Below, in pieces: positions 20,076 through 30,878 of a stretch of DNA of 64,000 bases. The stretch is from Farysia itapuensis. Lineage: Eukaryota > Basidiomycota > Ustilaginomycetes > Ustilaginales > Ustilaginaceae. Under the pieces are notes generated by a model. That model worked only from the letters and a program-made list of their open reading frames with translations, searched no databases and had not been told where the DNA came from. The DNA lies in contig JALBYC010000007.1 of the NCBI GenBank assembly GCA_023212645.1, positions 470,801 through 534,800 on the forward strand. The letters run 5' to 3'. Numbering within the stretch: position 1 is the first letter of the stretch; every line of letters begins with the position of its first letter. Made by a program: the position numbers and the translations under genes.

Positions 20076-22823
20076 ATGGACGGCTCACAGCAGCCACCGT
20101 CGCCGCCCTCTTTTCCTGAACAGCAGCTGGGACAGGTTCCAGTTGAGCTTGAACCTGTCTCAGACAATGCTCCTCATACCACAGACTCGGATTTTCTGGA
20201 TTCCCCTGTCCGTTACCAAAAAGCACCGATTCAAGTGCTAATGACCAATGGCACGCGCCAGTACAGTTCCGACTCATCCACTTCGGTGGCATCCACCGCC
20301 TCTCAAGAATCACTGTCTACAGCTCCCATCGTTACAGAGAGGTTGGATCCCGAACACGAAGATGTGTGGGAAGATGAGCACGATGATTCTGCCTCCGATG
20401 TCTCAGATGCGGGCAGCAGCGAAGAGAACATAGATCTACCAGCATATAGAGAGGCGACGGCTCAATACAGAAAGAGCAGAAAAGCGTTGATGCTCTCTGG
20501 TCTTTCCTCCTTTGCCTCTTCGCCCTCTGCAGAAAGTCTGGTCAATAGCACTTCTGCATCCTTCTTGCAGACCAACTCTCGCGACTCTGATGGCTCCCTT
20601 GACCAACATGACTCGTATGTCGAACCTACAGCATCAAAGGCGGTGGGCAAGGTGCTTCATGTCCCAAGGTCTCAAGACATGTCGTATGCAGCGCTGGCGA
20701 GGAGCAGTCATCTCTTTGACTCTCGTTCTCCGTCAGCTACTCCAGAGATCGAAACGGACGAGGGCACCGCAGAATCGCCAGTCAGCTATCAGATCCCCAC
20801 TCCTGACAGGAACAGCATGTCTCCCGAACCTCTGCGCCCACCAGCCAGCAATGATGTGCAGTCCTATCGGAACGCGGCTACACCCAGAGCATCAGCACCA
20901 CGCCTGGACGACTCTGCCCGCATCTCCAGTCTCAGCAACGACGGCTCACTGCTGACCGAAGACGGAGACATGTCGATCGAGCAATATGAACTAGCTCCCT
21001 CTATCGAGGCGGGTAGTCCGAGCATACTTCGTCGTGGAGATTCTTATTTCAAGCCCAAGACCAAGCTTGCCGCTCTCCAAGAAGATTTGGTGGACGCCAA
21101 AGAAAAGGCGGTTCCCGATGTCGCTGCTGTACTCGAGCGGGCTCCCTTCAGTCTGTGGGACTACTTGCAAGAAGAGGTCCTCGCAACCGACTTTGACTCG
21201 ACGCAAGAAATGAAATGGGAGCGGGTCACCAACTTTATTTCGATCCCCTTTTGGATGGAGAAGATCATTCTATTCGGCTTTGTTGTCTGTCTCGACTCCT
21301 TTTTGTACACATTCACTATACTGCCTTTACGCTTCGGCGTGGCAACGTGGAGGTGGATCACAAACACCGTCACCTGGGTCTGTGGAGGTGAACGGCGCTA
21401 TCTCCATTCCTCGCACAAATGCGACATTCTCAAAACACTGCTCATCATCTTCAGCTGCATCATTCTGTCGCACATCACAGATGCGAGCAAAATGTATCAC
21501 TCGGTCCGTGGTCAGGACGTTGTCAAGCTCTCGGTCATTTTCAACGTCCTCGAGATCGCCGATCGTTTGTGCTGCAGCTTTGGACAGGATCTGCTCGATT
21601 CGCTCTTTTCTCGGACCACGCTGGCTCGACGCAAAAATGGTAGACAGCCCTACCTGCGACCCCTTGGCTTTTTCTGTCTCAGTTTGTGCTATGTCCTAGC
21701 CCATACGCTAGTGCTGTTCTATCAGCTGGTAACACTCAACGTTGCAATCAACAGCTACGACAACGCTCTGTTGACTCTTCTGCTGTCAAATCAATTCGTC
21801 GAAATCAAGTCGAGCGTGTTCAAAAAGTTCGAAAAGGAAAATGTCTTCCAGATGACATGTGCCGACATTGTCGAGCGTTTCCAGCTCACCCTCATGCTGT
21901 CCGCTATTGGTCTTCGCAACTTGATCGAGCTATCGGGAGGATCTTTGGAAGGTGGGGGTGCAAGTCCTTTGCCAGCAAGTTTCACCGTCTTCCCGAGTCT
22001 CAGCCTCTTGGAAACGATATTGACCCCCGTCTGCATCGTCTTGGCCAGCGAGTGCATTGTCGACTGGCTCAAACACGCTTTCATCACCAAGTTCAATCAC
22101 ATACGTCCTGCCGTCTATGGCCGGTTTATGGATGTGCTCTGCAGAGACCTGGTGGTCGGAGGTCCGTCTACGGCAAGAGAAAAGAGTCGCAAGCACACCT
22201 TTGTCGACCAGAGCCCCATTGTCAGTCGACGGCTGGGTTTTGCTGCGCTGCCACTTGCATGCCTCCTTGTCAGGCTCATCCTTCAGATTATCAGCATGAT
22301 TGGGGACACCAGTCACATTGACGAGTGTGCAGTCCCGCTGGCCTCCATCTCGGAGACCGGTTGGGTGGGCACGGTCGCCCGCAAGTTTGGTGCGGTAGAC
22401 ATCGATAATGAATGGGTCAGAGCCGTGGATCTCTTCGTGCGCGGTTCAGCCTGGGCCCTCACTATGGCTATTGCCTGGATATTTCTGGTCGCCATCAAGC
22501 TGCTGCTGGGCACTAATTTGGTCAGCTTTGCTTCCCATCGGTACGCGACTATGCACGAGCGCGAGGTCGAGGAGAATCTCAATGCCAAAGACCGCCAACC
22601 CATCGGCACTGACAAAGAGGAGCGCATCTACGACAAACGTCTTGGAGTCTTCCTTGACAAGACCGAGGATAATGCCGTCCAAATTCTTGTCGATGGCACA
22701 CACGTCTCTCCTCTCAAGGGTACTCGTGCCGAAGCGTTCAAACCCATGCCCAATGGACAAAGTAAAGGCTCGTCCCTGATGGATGTAAGTCGTTATACGA
22801 TGGTCAGATCCCGTATATGGTGA
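20076..22823 (+). CDS. TAPT1: TAPT1/Emp65 family ER membrane protein
   Basis: 915 aa, single exon. The first 350 residues are Ser/Pro-rich and disordered with acidic patches. The TAPT1 domain (roughly 360-840) begins LWDYLQEEVLATDFDSTQEM and contains six or more membrane helices (FGFVVCLDSFLYTFTILPL; TLLIIFSCIILSHI; LSLCYVLAHTLVLFYQLVTL). The family hallmark NQFVEIKSSVFKKFEKEN is followed by CADIVERFQL. The C-terminus DVSRYTMVRSRIW matches the conserved end of TAPT1 proteins (DRYKMVxxRI). Yeast Emp65 works with Slp1 in an ER complex protecting folding proteins. The divergent 182-bp region with the methyltransferase gene probably holds both promoters. Confidence 0.87.
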   Translation: MDGSQQPPSPPSFPEQQLGQVPVELEPVSDNAPHTTDSDFLDSPVRYQKAPIQVLMTNGTRQYSSDSSTSVASTASQESLSTAPIVTERLDPEHEDVWEDEHDDSASDVSDAGSSEENIDLPAYREATAQYRKSRKALMLSGLSSFASSPSAESLVNSTSASFLQTNSRDSDGSLDQHDSYVEPTASKAVGKVLHVPRSQDMSYAALARSSHLFDSRSPSATPEIETDEGTAESPVSYQIPTPDRNSMSPEPLRPPASNDVQSYRNAATPRASAPRLDDSARISSLSNDGSLLTEDGDMSIEQYELAPSIEAGSPSILRRGDSYFKPKTKLAALQEDLVDAKEKAVPDVAAVLERAPFSLWDYLQEEVLATDFDSTQEMKWERVTNFISIPFWMEKIILFGFVVCLDSFLYTFTILPLRFGVATWRWITNTVTWVCGGERRYLHSSHKCDILKTLLIIFSCIILSHITDASKMYHSVRGQDVVKLSVIFNVLEIADRLCCSFGQDLLDSLFSRTTLARRKNGRQPYLRPLGFFCLSLCYVLAHTLVLFYQLVTLNVAINSYDNALLTLLLSNQFVEIKSSVFKKFEKENVFQMTCADIVERFQLTLMLSAIGLRNLIELSGGSLEGGGASPLPASFTVFPSLSLLETILTPVCIVLASECIVDWLKHAFITKFNHIRPAVYGRFMDVLCRDLVVGGPSTAREKSRKHTFVDQSPIVSRRLGFAALPLACLLVRLILQIISMIGDTSHIDECAVPLASISETGWVGTVARKFGAVDIDNEWVRAVDLFVRGSAWALTMAIAWIFLVAIKLLLGTNLVSFASHRYATMHEREVEENLNAKDRQPIGTDKEERIYDKRLGVFLDKTEDNAVQILVDGTHVSPLKGTRAEAFKPMPNGQSKGSSLMDVSRYTMVRSRIW

Positions 22824-23255
22824 CTGCCCCAAGTATTAGTCCGGGTCGAAGCATTGCACTGTTTTTCGCTTGTCGCTTCTTGTTGATGCTAATGCGCACT
22901 CAATCCTATAGCTCGTACGCCTTGACCCCCCCTGAATACTATGTCGTGTATTGGCGCATTTGCCCTACAGTTGAATCCTCTTTGTGGGCCTCACAGCGCG
23001 TGCCAAGCAATTACGTACCCTCAGGTCCACCTTTGAGCCTTTTCCCGCCGCTTGCATGCTCGATATGATCGCATCAACTTCGTCTCTTTCGACAGATGCC
23101 GCTTTAGTGAAGAAGATTTTGACATGTTAGAGCGTAGCTTTTTACTTGTTAGATTAAATATGCCGTTTTTTTTCGCCTTTAGCTCGCGATGTTTTTGTTG
23201 ATGCATCTTCCCTTCCTACCACCATCATCCCCATCGGATCGTTTTTTGCGGCCGC
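22824..23255. other. Intergenic, 432 bp
   Basis: Downstream region of two convergent genes. AT-rich toward 23100-23180 with a T run at 23164-23171, consistent with 3' processing signals. No gene seen. Confidence 0.5.
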
Positions 23256-23481
23256 TCATTGCTCGATGTTCTTCTTAATAAACCCTTGAATCCTTGCACC
23301 AGCATCCCACAACGGCCTCGCCCATTCGTGTCCTTTGCTCCCATCGCCGTTTTCGTCTCCTCCCCAGAGTGTATGCGCATCTGGTCCGAGAACCTTGCTG
23401 TTCAGCGAGGTTTGTTCAGTCCTTCGCCTTCGGCGCCAGTACACTGACTCCTTCTAGCGCGTCCCTTGTAGCAGTTGCCAT
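23256..23481 (-). CDS. Small spliced ORF, 56 aa, function unknown
   Basis: Exon 1 (23449-23481) encodes MATATRDALEG, the intron 23394-23448 (GTCAGT ... GGACTGAAC ... CAAG, 55 nt) uses an AAG acceptor as in the Gbp2-like gene, and exon 2 (23256-23393) encodes VLGPDAHTLWGGDENGDG and continues to FIKKNIEQ. The open frame without splicing lacks an ATG; the spliced form has one in good context. Composition (Gly, Asp, Trp) looks protein-like rather than random. I do not recognise the family. It borders the gene desert. An alternative is a terminal exon of a longer gene whose upstream exons I could not connect. Confidence 0.4.
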
Positions 23482-24304
23482 CGGTGCGTAAGTGAAAAGG
23501 CACGACGTGTTCGTCACTGTTGCTCTTCATCGATACGCGTATCGCTTTCAGTCGCTCTGCGAATATTGCTGATCGTTTCGAGCCAGCTGTCCAGACTCGC
23601 ATCATCAACGTGAGCTCTTCGAGCTTTCAGCATGCTTTTTGACCTTGACTTACTTGCTGAACGGTCCTCTGGACTGTACGATAGCAGCTTCTGATGCCTC
23701 GCGAATTGCTCGGGCACTCCATGAGTGTCGCTGGGGCTATGCACACTCTTGCTGCTCCTGCAAGCTGAAACTCTACGACGCAGCTGTTTGTAATCTGCGC
23801 CTGCACGCTGCATCAGCGGAGTTGACAGAGACTCTACCTTGCATGGCTGCCTCTGGAAGAGTGCCCACATGTGCAAAAGCGACTAATGCCCCTCATGCAC
23901 GAGTAAACTCTACAGCATTAGACTTTCATGCACGGTATACAAAGCTATTCCCCCCTTCGTGCGTATACCGGCGCCTAATAGTCTCGTATACCACAGCTCA
24001 CCAGTCCTGTATGCCTAAGTTCCCTTTGCTAATCGTGCTGACACATCTGTTGGCCCTCTTCGAGGGATAAAGTATATGACAAGGTTCTGGTCCACTCTCC
24101 GATGCACTTTCTTCATTCAGTCTTGTGCTAAGTCTTGTAGTGTGCAGTCACTCCGATACTGTCCTATTTGGTCGTGCGTCTGCCATGTAGTATATTGCCA
24201 CTCCTCTCACCTTACACGACGCTTTATACATCTGTGCCTTCTGCTCCTCCTGCTGAGCTTGTGTCTGTGTATCATCCCCTTTCAGTCGTTCCTCAGCATG
24301 ACGA

Positions 24305-24349
24305 CGTTCCTTCACCGCCCGTTCCTTCACCGCCCGTTCCTTCACCGCC
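24305..24349. repeat. 15-nt unit repeated three times
   Basis: The unit CGTTCCTTCACCGCC is repeated exactly at 24305-24319, 24320-24334 and 24335-24349. It is a minisatellite in non-coding sequence; copy number probably varies between strains. Confidence 0.85.
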
Positions 24350-24825
24350 CGCTTCCTTCCCAACGTGTCTGTCGCTCGTGAAAGGTGCCTCAGTTTGGCA
24401 ACTGGTGCGCAATTCCGCCTCGTCTGCTGCTTGTATGCGTGCTGATTCCGAAGCATCATCAGTCCGCAGTCTTGAGTGTATCTCAACCTCCCTCCGGCTT
24501 CTCCCCTGCCCGGGTGGCCAACAATTTCGCGTTCAGGTATCGCTTGTTTTCCGGCGGGACATGACCGAGCCTTACGACCGTTTTGGAACTAGACGCAAAC
24601 CCCCCCAAAAATCGGTCCCGTGCAGCCAATTTGCTGAGGTTGATTTACCGAGCATTGCGATGTACCATTTTTTGTGATTTCACTCGCCTCATGTGCAGTG
24701 TTATCACTCATGTCTTCGGCAAAGCTGGAAGCCACCCTTCTTGCGCCTGGAACTCACTAGGGCAACGCTGAGCATTGTGCAAGAGTCGAAATGTATCGCT
24801 GAGCCTCAGCCGAGCGATGCAGATT

Positions 24826-24925
24826 GAGCTAATTTACATATTTTCAATACATTTTTTATTAAAATTAATGGGCCGGCCCATAATTAATTAAATATTTATT
24901 AAATTAAATAAATAATATCGACAAA
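24826..24925. repeat. AT-rich island with palindrome centred on GGGCCGGCCC
   Basis: About 100 bp that is mostly A and T, interrupted by GGGCCGGCCC at 24870-24879. The centre extends as an imperfect palindrome (TTAAT left, ATAATTAA right). The motif with its right flank recurs 475 bp away. Confidence 0.75.
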
Positions 24926-25299
24926 TCGCGCGTCAGAGACGTGATTTCTGGCGATTTTGGCAGCTCTTGACCTGAATGCAGCCAAGGCCGCTGAAGAACC
25001 GCACACAAGCCCGGTAAACTGTGCATATCTCTCCTTCGACACGTATCTGCTACAGGCAAGCATTGCAGACCAGGAAAAACATGGCACACACGACCCAAAT
25101 TGTGACAAACTAGCATGCATGAATGGCCGCGCTCGACCTGTTGGCAACGAAAGTATGGGCGTCTTCAAGCAACATTTCAGTACATATGAAGGCTTATACA
25201 CGGAGCCGCGTTTACGTCGCACACGAAACGCTGTGTCACGCGCTATTTACGGTAGGTTTGGTAAATTTGGTGCGCTTTTTGCCTAAATCGCCCAAAACA

Positions 25300-25415
25300 T
25301 GGTCAAAATATCATTATATAAGCATTTAATTTATTTATTTTATGAGCCGGCCCATAATTTAATTAATTGAATTTAATTTCCAGTAAATGAATTAATTAAA
25401 GTTTCATAAAAATGG
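25300..25415. repeat. Second AT-rich island with GAGCCGGCCCATAATTTAAT motif
   Basis: Carries a direct, slightly altered copy (25344-25366) of the GC motif plus AATTAA-rich flank seen at 24870-24891. TTAATTAA-type words recur through the island. Confidence 0.75.
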
Positions 25416-26121
25416 TACTGAAAGCGACGCAAAAGCTCGTACTATGGTCACTGGATTGATAGCTGCTCGTGTGCCGACAAGCGCGACTGCTTTGACAGCC
25501 AAAAAGAAATTACTGGCTTCACCCTGACTTGAGAGACCACCTTTCACACAAATGTGGATTTGCAACTTAAAAACGTACTCAAACAGAGGCATTGAAGCAT
25601 TTGTAGGGTCACCGGTTCTAAATCCGAGTGGTCGCCGGTGATAGCTCACGACATGTAGCGCCCCTCGAGCTCTCACGCATGACTTATGGGCTGAGCCAGC
25701 GCTCTAGGAATCGTCTCTGAGCCTGCTCCTTCACCACAAGCCCAAAAAAATGTGTCTTCGATTATCCGGTAAGGCTACAAGGCAGCATACATTCGTGGGA
25801 GAGGGAGTGGCGGAGGGGTGCTTGTAAGCACGTGCGTTCACACGTGGGGCCGCGAGCGTAGGGAGTGACTGCTGAAGTGCCTGGTCTTTGCATCTGCAAG
25901 GGAGCGCATTAGCGTGCAGGAGGACGGCAAGCACGTGGACCGCGGTCTAGACGTGTCCAGGAGCGCGCATAAGGGGCCTAGAAGCGCCCATGCACGAACT
26001 ACAGCTCTCTGGGAGAAATTGTATGCAGGGCCTAGACGCACTACGAAGCGGTAATACAGTGCTGAGAAGCGTATACAAGCGCGCATGCAGGAGTCTAGAC
26101 TCGATTGGGAGAGCTCCTGCA

Positions 26122-26183
26122 GGAACCGGCGTGTTTGGGGAGCGTAGATGCAGGGATCGGGGTGTTTTGGATGCGCAGATGCA
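26122..26183. repeat. Imperfect 31-nt tandem duplication
   Basis: Two adjacent units share the pattern GGAnCGGnGTGTTTnGG followed by GCGnAGATGCA. Surrounding sequence (25990-26330) contains further degenerate GCATGCAG/TGCAGG words, suggesting a decayed repeat field. Confidence 0.6.
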
Positions 26184-26876
26184 TGAGCCTAACCGGATAT
26201 GGAAGCCAGGGTGGACGGGGCATGACGCATGACATGCAGCATGAATTTGGACCGAAGCATACATGCAGGATGCAGCAAGGTTGGGCACATGGGCAGTCGT
26301 CCACGAGAGGTTCACACACGCAGAAATGCATGGAAGCTGCAAGTCTATGCCTTCTTCAGACGCGCACATCAAACCTAGAAGCGAACAAGGCAGAGGCACA
26401 CGAACAGTGATCCAGAACCAGGACGATTGCAGAGAAAATACCACGCTAGAGACTGCATTGTGCATCGAGATGCGTACTGCCTTTAGTGGCTATATGCAGA
26501 AGAACAGAGCAAGAGGCGGCGGCTTTTGGTCTTGAAATCATGCAAGGGATTGTGAAATTCCATGGGGATCGAGCCGGCACTTGAGCAGTGAACGAGGAAT
26601 GGGGCAGCAGCCCGAGCTGCCGAGGTGGCACGTCACAGCAGCAATCACGGCAGTGCGCAAATAGCGAGTGTACTCGGGAGTCTGGGCAGATAAACAGAGG
26701 CGCTGCACAGTCGAGACTAGCGCGAGAAACAAAAGGGTACAGAATCTGGGTCTTGCTCAAAACCTGGCCGAGAGATATCTGGTTGCTGGGCAGGATTGCC
26801 TGCACGGACATAAGCAGAGTGTAAGAAAATTGGGTGACAGGGACAGGCATGCACGATCTTGCGAAATGGGTTACCG

Positions 26877-27180
26877 AAGATCTGGGTGAACGGCGAAAGG
26901 TAGGAGCGTCTGTGTGGCCGCCGAGGAATCTGGGTGATAGGTTAACGCATGCACCAACACGAAAAAGGGAGATTGGCCAGAGATCCGGGTGACAGGGGAA
27001 AGGCAGGAGGGTCTGCACGGCTGGCGGAGGAATCTGGGTGACAGGCTGACGCATGTACCAACACGAAAAAGGGAGATTGGCGAAAAGGCAGGAGTGTCTG
27101 CACGGCTGGCGGAGGAATCTGGGTGACAGGTTAGCGCATGCACACAAACACGAAACAGGGGCTGCTGGCGAGAGATCTGG
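26877..27180. repeat. Three tandem copies of an about 85-104-bp repeat
   Basis: Each unit contains AGATnnGGGTGA..GG, GGCAGGAGnGTCTG, GGAGGAATCTGGGTGACAGG and GCATGnACCAACACGAAAAA. The anchor GAGGAATC falls at about 26923, 27027 and 27112, so spacing is 104 and 85 bp. The minus-strand ORFs crossing it simply encode the repeated peptide and are not considered genes. Confidence 0.8.
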
Positions 27181-27848
27181 GTAACGCAGAAGCGACCGCT
27201 TGGACGGAATATCTGGGTGTTCAACACAGGGAAGGACGACAGGGGGGAAAAGACGGTAACGTAGTCCACGTCCTTTGAGGCGGTAGGCCTAAAAGGCAAA
27301 AAATTCCGGGTGCGGTTGAGGGGGAGGATGACGCCAACGCGCGCACGCGCGCAAGCTTCTTTTTTAGCCAGACGCGTAACGCGTGACCGAAGTGCACGTG
27401 CTGTACTCCCGCTGTGTACGCGTATGTAGGTAGCGTGTGCGAGTGTGTGTGCGTCCAGAAAGTCACGCCGAGTCGTATAGACGCCTGTCGAGCTGGGCTG
27501 TTTTGGTCGTCTCCGCAGCGCCTGTATAGCGACAAAGCCCATCGGGTCGAGAGAATAGTGCTCGAGAGAACACATACTTCCCGCAGAGCAGATACGAGGA
27601 CTTACGCAACACCACGACCTGAAACGATGCTGTATACTGTCACAAAGTGCGAGCACAGTAAAGCTACACCAGCCGTGGTTCATGCTCAGTGACTAGATGT
27701 GCAGAGTATATGCAAAATCCGTACAGCGTAGCATAGCCACCGCGGACCTTGCGTACTCAAGAACTCGTGCTCCGACAGTCATCTCCCACGGACGTCAAGT
27801 GGCAAGACCAGACGGAAAAATTCAGAAGCACACAAGATGTTGTTTAGG

Positions 27849-30800
27849 CTAAACGGGAGGAAAGCGGGACATGTTTGAACTGATGAACGAATAGGTAGCG
27901 AGATTGTGGTCGTGACTGTGCTGGGACTCGCTCGAGATCTCGGGCGGGGAGATGGGCCGATCGTTAAGCAGGAATCTCGGCGGGGGCAGCTTCTCAATTG
28001 GACTCGCCGTAGACTGGGGGCGTTCCGACGAGCCGCTGCTCTGATCGCGCGTATCCAGCGGCGATCCGAAGGGAGACAAGAGTGCCAAATCGCCGTGTGA
28101 GACGCTTTGATCTGAAGGGCTGCTGCCGCTGCTGCTGCTGCTGGTGACGTCGGCAGACATCATACTCTCGATGAGCTTCTGCAGCTCCTCTGAATCTTCA
28201 AAGCTCGAATTGGCCTCTGTGGAAATAGAGCTGACGATGCTGCAGCAGATTTGCCGTGGGCCGACCCGACTGTAGCCAGACTGGACAAGGTTACATCTAC
28301 GCTGCTCCGAGGGCGTGAGACTTCCACGAAGCGCTCGTCCGTAGGCAGACTCGCTTGCCTTTCGGGGGGAAGAGTACAGACTGATTGAGCCCGCACTCTC
28401 GTCAAAAGAGCCTACCAGCTGATGAAGCGAGTCCGTCGCGTCGCTCATCTCCAAAAAGCCCGGACGCGGCTTGGGTGATACGGAAGTATTGAAGCGCTGT
28501 GTAAACGCGGCGAGCTCGACACTCGTCACGGTGGGCGCTTCGTCCACCTCATCGATCCATTCTTGAGCGTCATCGTCGCTCATACGCTTGCCGGAATCGA
28601 GATGCCGAGCATTGTTGGTGAGAGAAGCGTTGCGAGACAGTCTCGGGGACAGCCGCTGAACAAGACTGTTTCGCAGAGGGCTGCTGCTTTTACCCAACCC
28701 GGGAGAGCGGAGCTTCTTCATGCGTGGCGATAAGACGATGGGCGACAGTACCCTTGGCAAATCATCGGTAGAATTGTTGAACAGGATAGACGTGCCTACG
28801 GTCGTAATACTGCACGTTTCGTCGGTCCGGATAGGCGAACGGGGACCGTAGGATCGGCGAGAGACTATGACTTTGCCAGAGGGAGACGACACGAGCGAGT
28901 TCTGCGAGCTGACCGTACTGGCACGACTGCGGTTCGAGCGCGGTGGAATAGGTAACGATTGGCCAAGAAGCGCCGAGGGAGGCCGCTTCTGCCCACTTCT
29001 CCTCGCTTCTGGCTGAGGCGAAGCTTTGCGTCCTGGCGTGGCCGACTTTCTGGACGAAGTCCGCCGACTTGACACTGACTTTCGTACCGAGACTGCTCTA
29101 GAAGAGCCCGTCTCTGGCACAGACGCGACTGCTTGAAGCTTAAGCTGCCTCATCCATGGATGCTTCTGTGTCGAGCCAGCGTCGACCCCAGCGTCTGATG
29201 GACCTTCGACAAGGCTGACGGGCTTCTCGCTGACAAAAGCGGACGGAATAGCCGGACGAGGCCGAGACACAGCTGGCCAAATAGGCACTGTTTTCGACTG
29301 CATGTGGAACCGGTCTGTAACCACCTCGACAAGACGAATTTAGTGCCAGCAAGGAACACGGGATGCTTGGAAGGGACTTACCGAGATCGACGCTCTTACT
29401 CTTGGGCCCAAGGGCATCGCTGCTGATCTTGGCGGAAGGCCGACTCAAGAGATCCTCACTGTGTCGGGGTGCGGGACGACTGCACTGCTCTGCGACTTCC
29501 AAAGATGTATCGCCATCGGTGCGAGACGTGGCGGATCGGCCTTGCCACCAAGTACGGCTGCCTGAGACACTCGACTGGCTAGAGCGCTCCTCTCTCCAGG
29601 CCGCCTTCTTCTTTGACAATCCGCCAAAAGGTCTACGTGCCAGCAGTTGCAGCGTCTTGAAGCGAGACGGCTCAGGATTAGCAACGGCCTGCGATGGCGA
29701 GCTTGGCGACTCTGGCTGCGCTTCTTCCCTTTTCCGCTTCGTATCCGGACTCAGCACAGTGGGTCTATCTGCGACTGTCTGTACAGAGCTACCCAGCAGG
29801 TTGAGGGAGGCCCTGGAGGGTCGGCTGGCTGCTCGACTGACGTCGCGAACCAGGTCTAGGGACTGGCTCTTGCTACCCTGACCAGCTGCTTTTCGCAGAT
29901 CTCCGTTCGCCCCTGTCCCAGACACATGCTGATGGTGCACTGCTTCCTTAGGCACAGCAGCCACATCCCGCACATCAGATTGTTTCGCCAACAGCTCAGT
30001 GACGATCCCGAGACTGTCCTGGTAGTTGCGCAGAGGAGCCGCTGATGTTGAATGAGACGCGCTTCGAGGCGGAATGGTGGGGACTGGAGGCACCTGTGGG
30101 ACCAAGCACGACTCTCGTCCTGACTCGGAGCTGTCTTTGCGTTTGGATTTGGAGGGTGTGCTGTTTGTTGGCAAATGAGGTCCACACACATTACATGTCA
30201 AACAGAGCAGATATGAGCTGGAGTGAATGCGAGTGAAGCGCGCAAGCAGACTTACATGAGACGGCGGATGGACGCCAGACTGCCAACATGCTTGAGCGGT
30301 GGTGCTAGCGCATGGGGCTCGCTCTGAGCAAAGTCACTCGTGGGTCTGCTCGAGCCCTCCTCGCTCGTGCGAACAGGTATCGCTTTACTTGCTTTGCGTG
30401 CGGTCGAGCCCCAACTCAACGACCACGACGCAAAATTGGACTTTGCCGGCGCCAAGAGCGTCGAATCGCCTGCTACTGCTTCCTGAGGGAGAGCGGTAAA
30501 ATCTTGGAACCGCGTCTTGGACCGTTTGGAGCGATGATCTGGCGACATGCTGAATTTGCTCTTAAGCTGCTGGACAGACACTTGCTGTCGGTCTCTGCTG
30601 GGTGTCTGAGGCTGAGACTCTGTACGGGTATGGTGAGCAGGCAAAACGCCGATGGAGCTATCCACGAAGCGCGGCTGCGAGATTCGCTTTGCGGCAGGCT
30701 GCGGGCGGAACGTGAACGCGGCGTCGGTGTTATGATTGTTTCGCAGAATGTCCAGGGATCGACTGCGCAAGGCTACTGGACTTTGCTGCTTGACGTGGTT

Positions 30801-30878
30801 GGGTAAGCTTGGATGCTTGCACGACGGCGATCTCTGCACCTTGGCCTGGTCGGGCACCATGATGAGGTTCATAAACAT
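27849..30878 (-). CDS. Large Ser/Pro/Arg-rich protein of unknown function, three exons
   Basis: Exons 30256-30878, 29382-30160 and 27849-29314 total 2868 nt (955 aa). Introns are 30161-30255 (GTAAGT...AACAG, 95 nt) and 29315-29381 (GTAAGT...TTACAG, 67 nt); both junctions keep frame. The whole protein is low complexity and basic with repeated Ser-Pro sites (IVLSPRMKKLRSPGLGKSS; RLSPRLSRN), suggesting a CDK-type phosphorylation target. An acidic segment near residues 720-760 contains DDDAQEWIDEVDEAPTVT. No domain, membrane segment or signal peptide is recognised. The start at 30878 (MFMNLIMVPDQ) is the first in-frame ATG but a further 5' exon is possible, since CTGTAG just upstream resembles an acceptor. 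Confidence 0.65.

Larger units (their letters stand above)
23482..27848. other. Gene desert with AT-rich core and repeats (possible short regional centromere)
   Basis: About 4.4 kb without any supported gene, against an average of less than 250 bp between genes elsewhere. Two AT-rich islands (about 24826-24925 and 25300-25415), each with a GCCGGCCCATAATT core, flank a 375-bp segment of ordinary composition. To the right lie an imperfect 31-nt repeat (26122-26183) and a tandem array of about 100-bp units (26877-27180). The ORFs present on both strands overlap repeats and have no recognisable domain. Size, uniqueness in the window and the GC trough recall short regional centromeres reported for Malassezia, but this is inference only. 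Confidence 0.5.

Noticed and set aside
22784..22950. Possible 3' intron in the TAPT1 gene (GTAAGTCG...CTATAG) giving the end LVRLDPP.
   Set aside because: The unspliced end DVSRYTMVRSRIW matches the conserved TAPT1 C-terminus, so the continuous frame is right.
23514..23876. Minus-strand ORF of 120 codons with a GTAAGT inside, possibly an upstream exon set of the 56-aa gene.
   Set aside because: No acceptor joins it in frame to exon 2, no motif is seen, and the only short intron options are about 30 nt.
25600..25650. GGTTCTAAATCCGAG-like T-arm suggestive of a tRNA.
   Set aside because: No matching acceptor stem or anticodon arm on either strand.
26446..27683. Minus-strand ORFs of 233 and 270 codons with repeated peptides.
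   Set aside because: They cross the about 100-bp tandem repeats; the repeated peptides only reflect DNA repetition.
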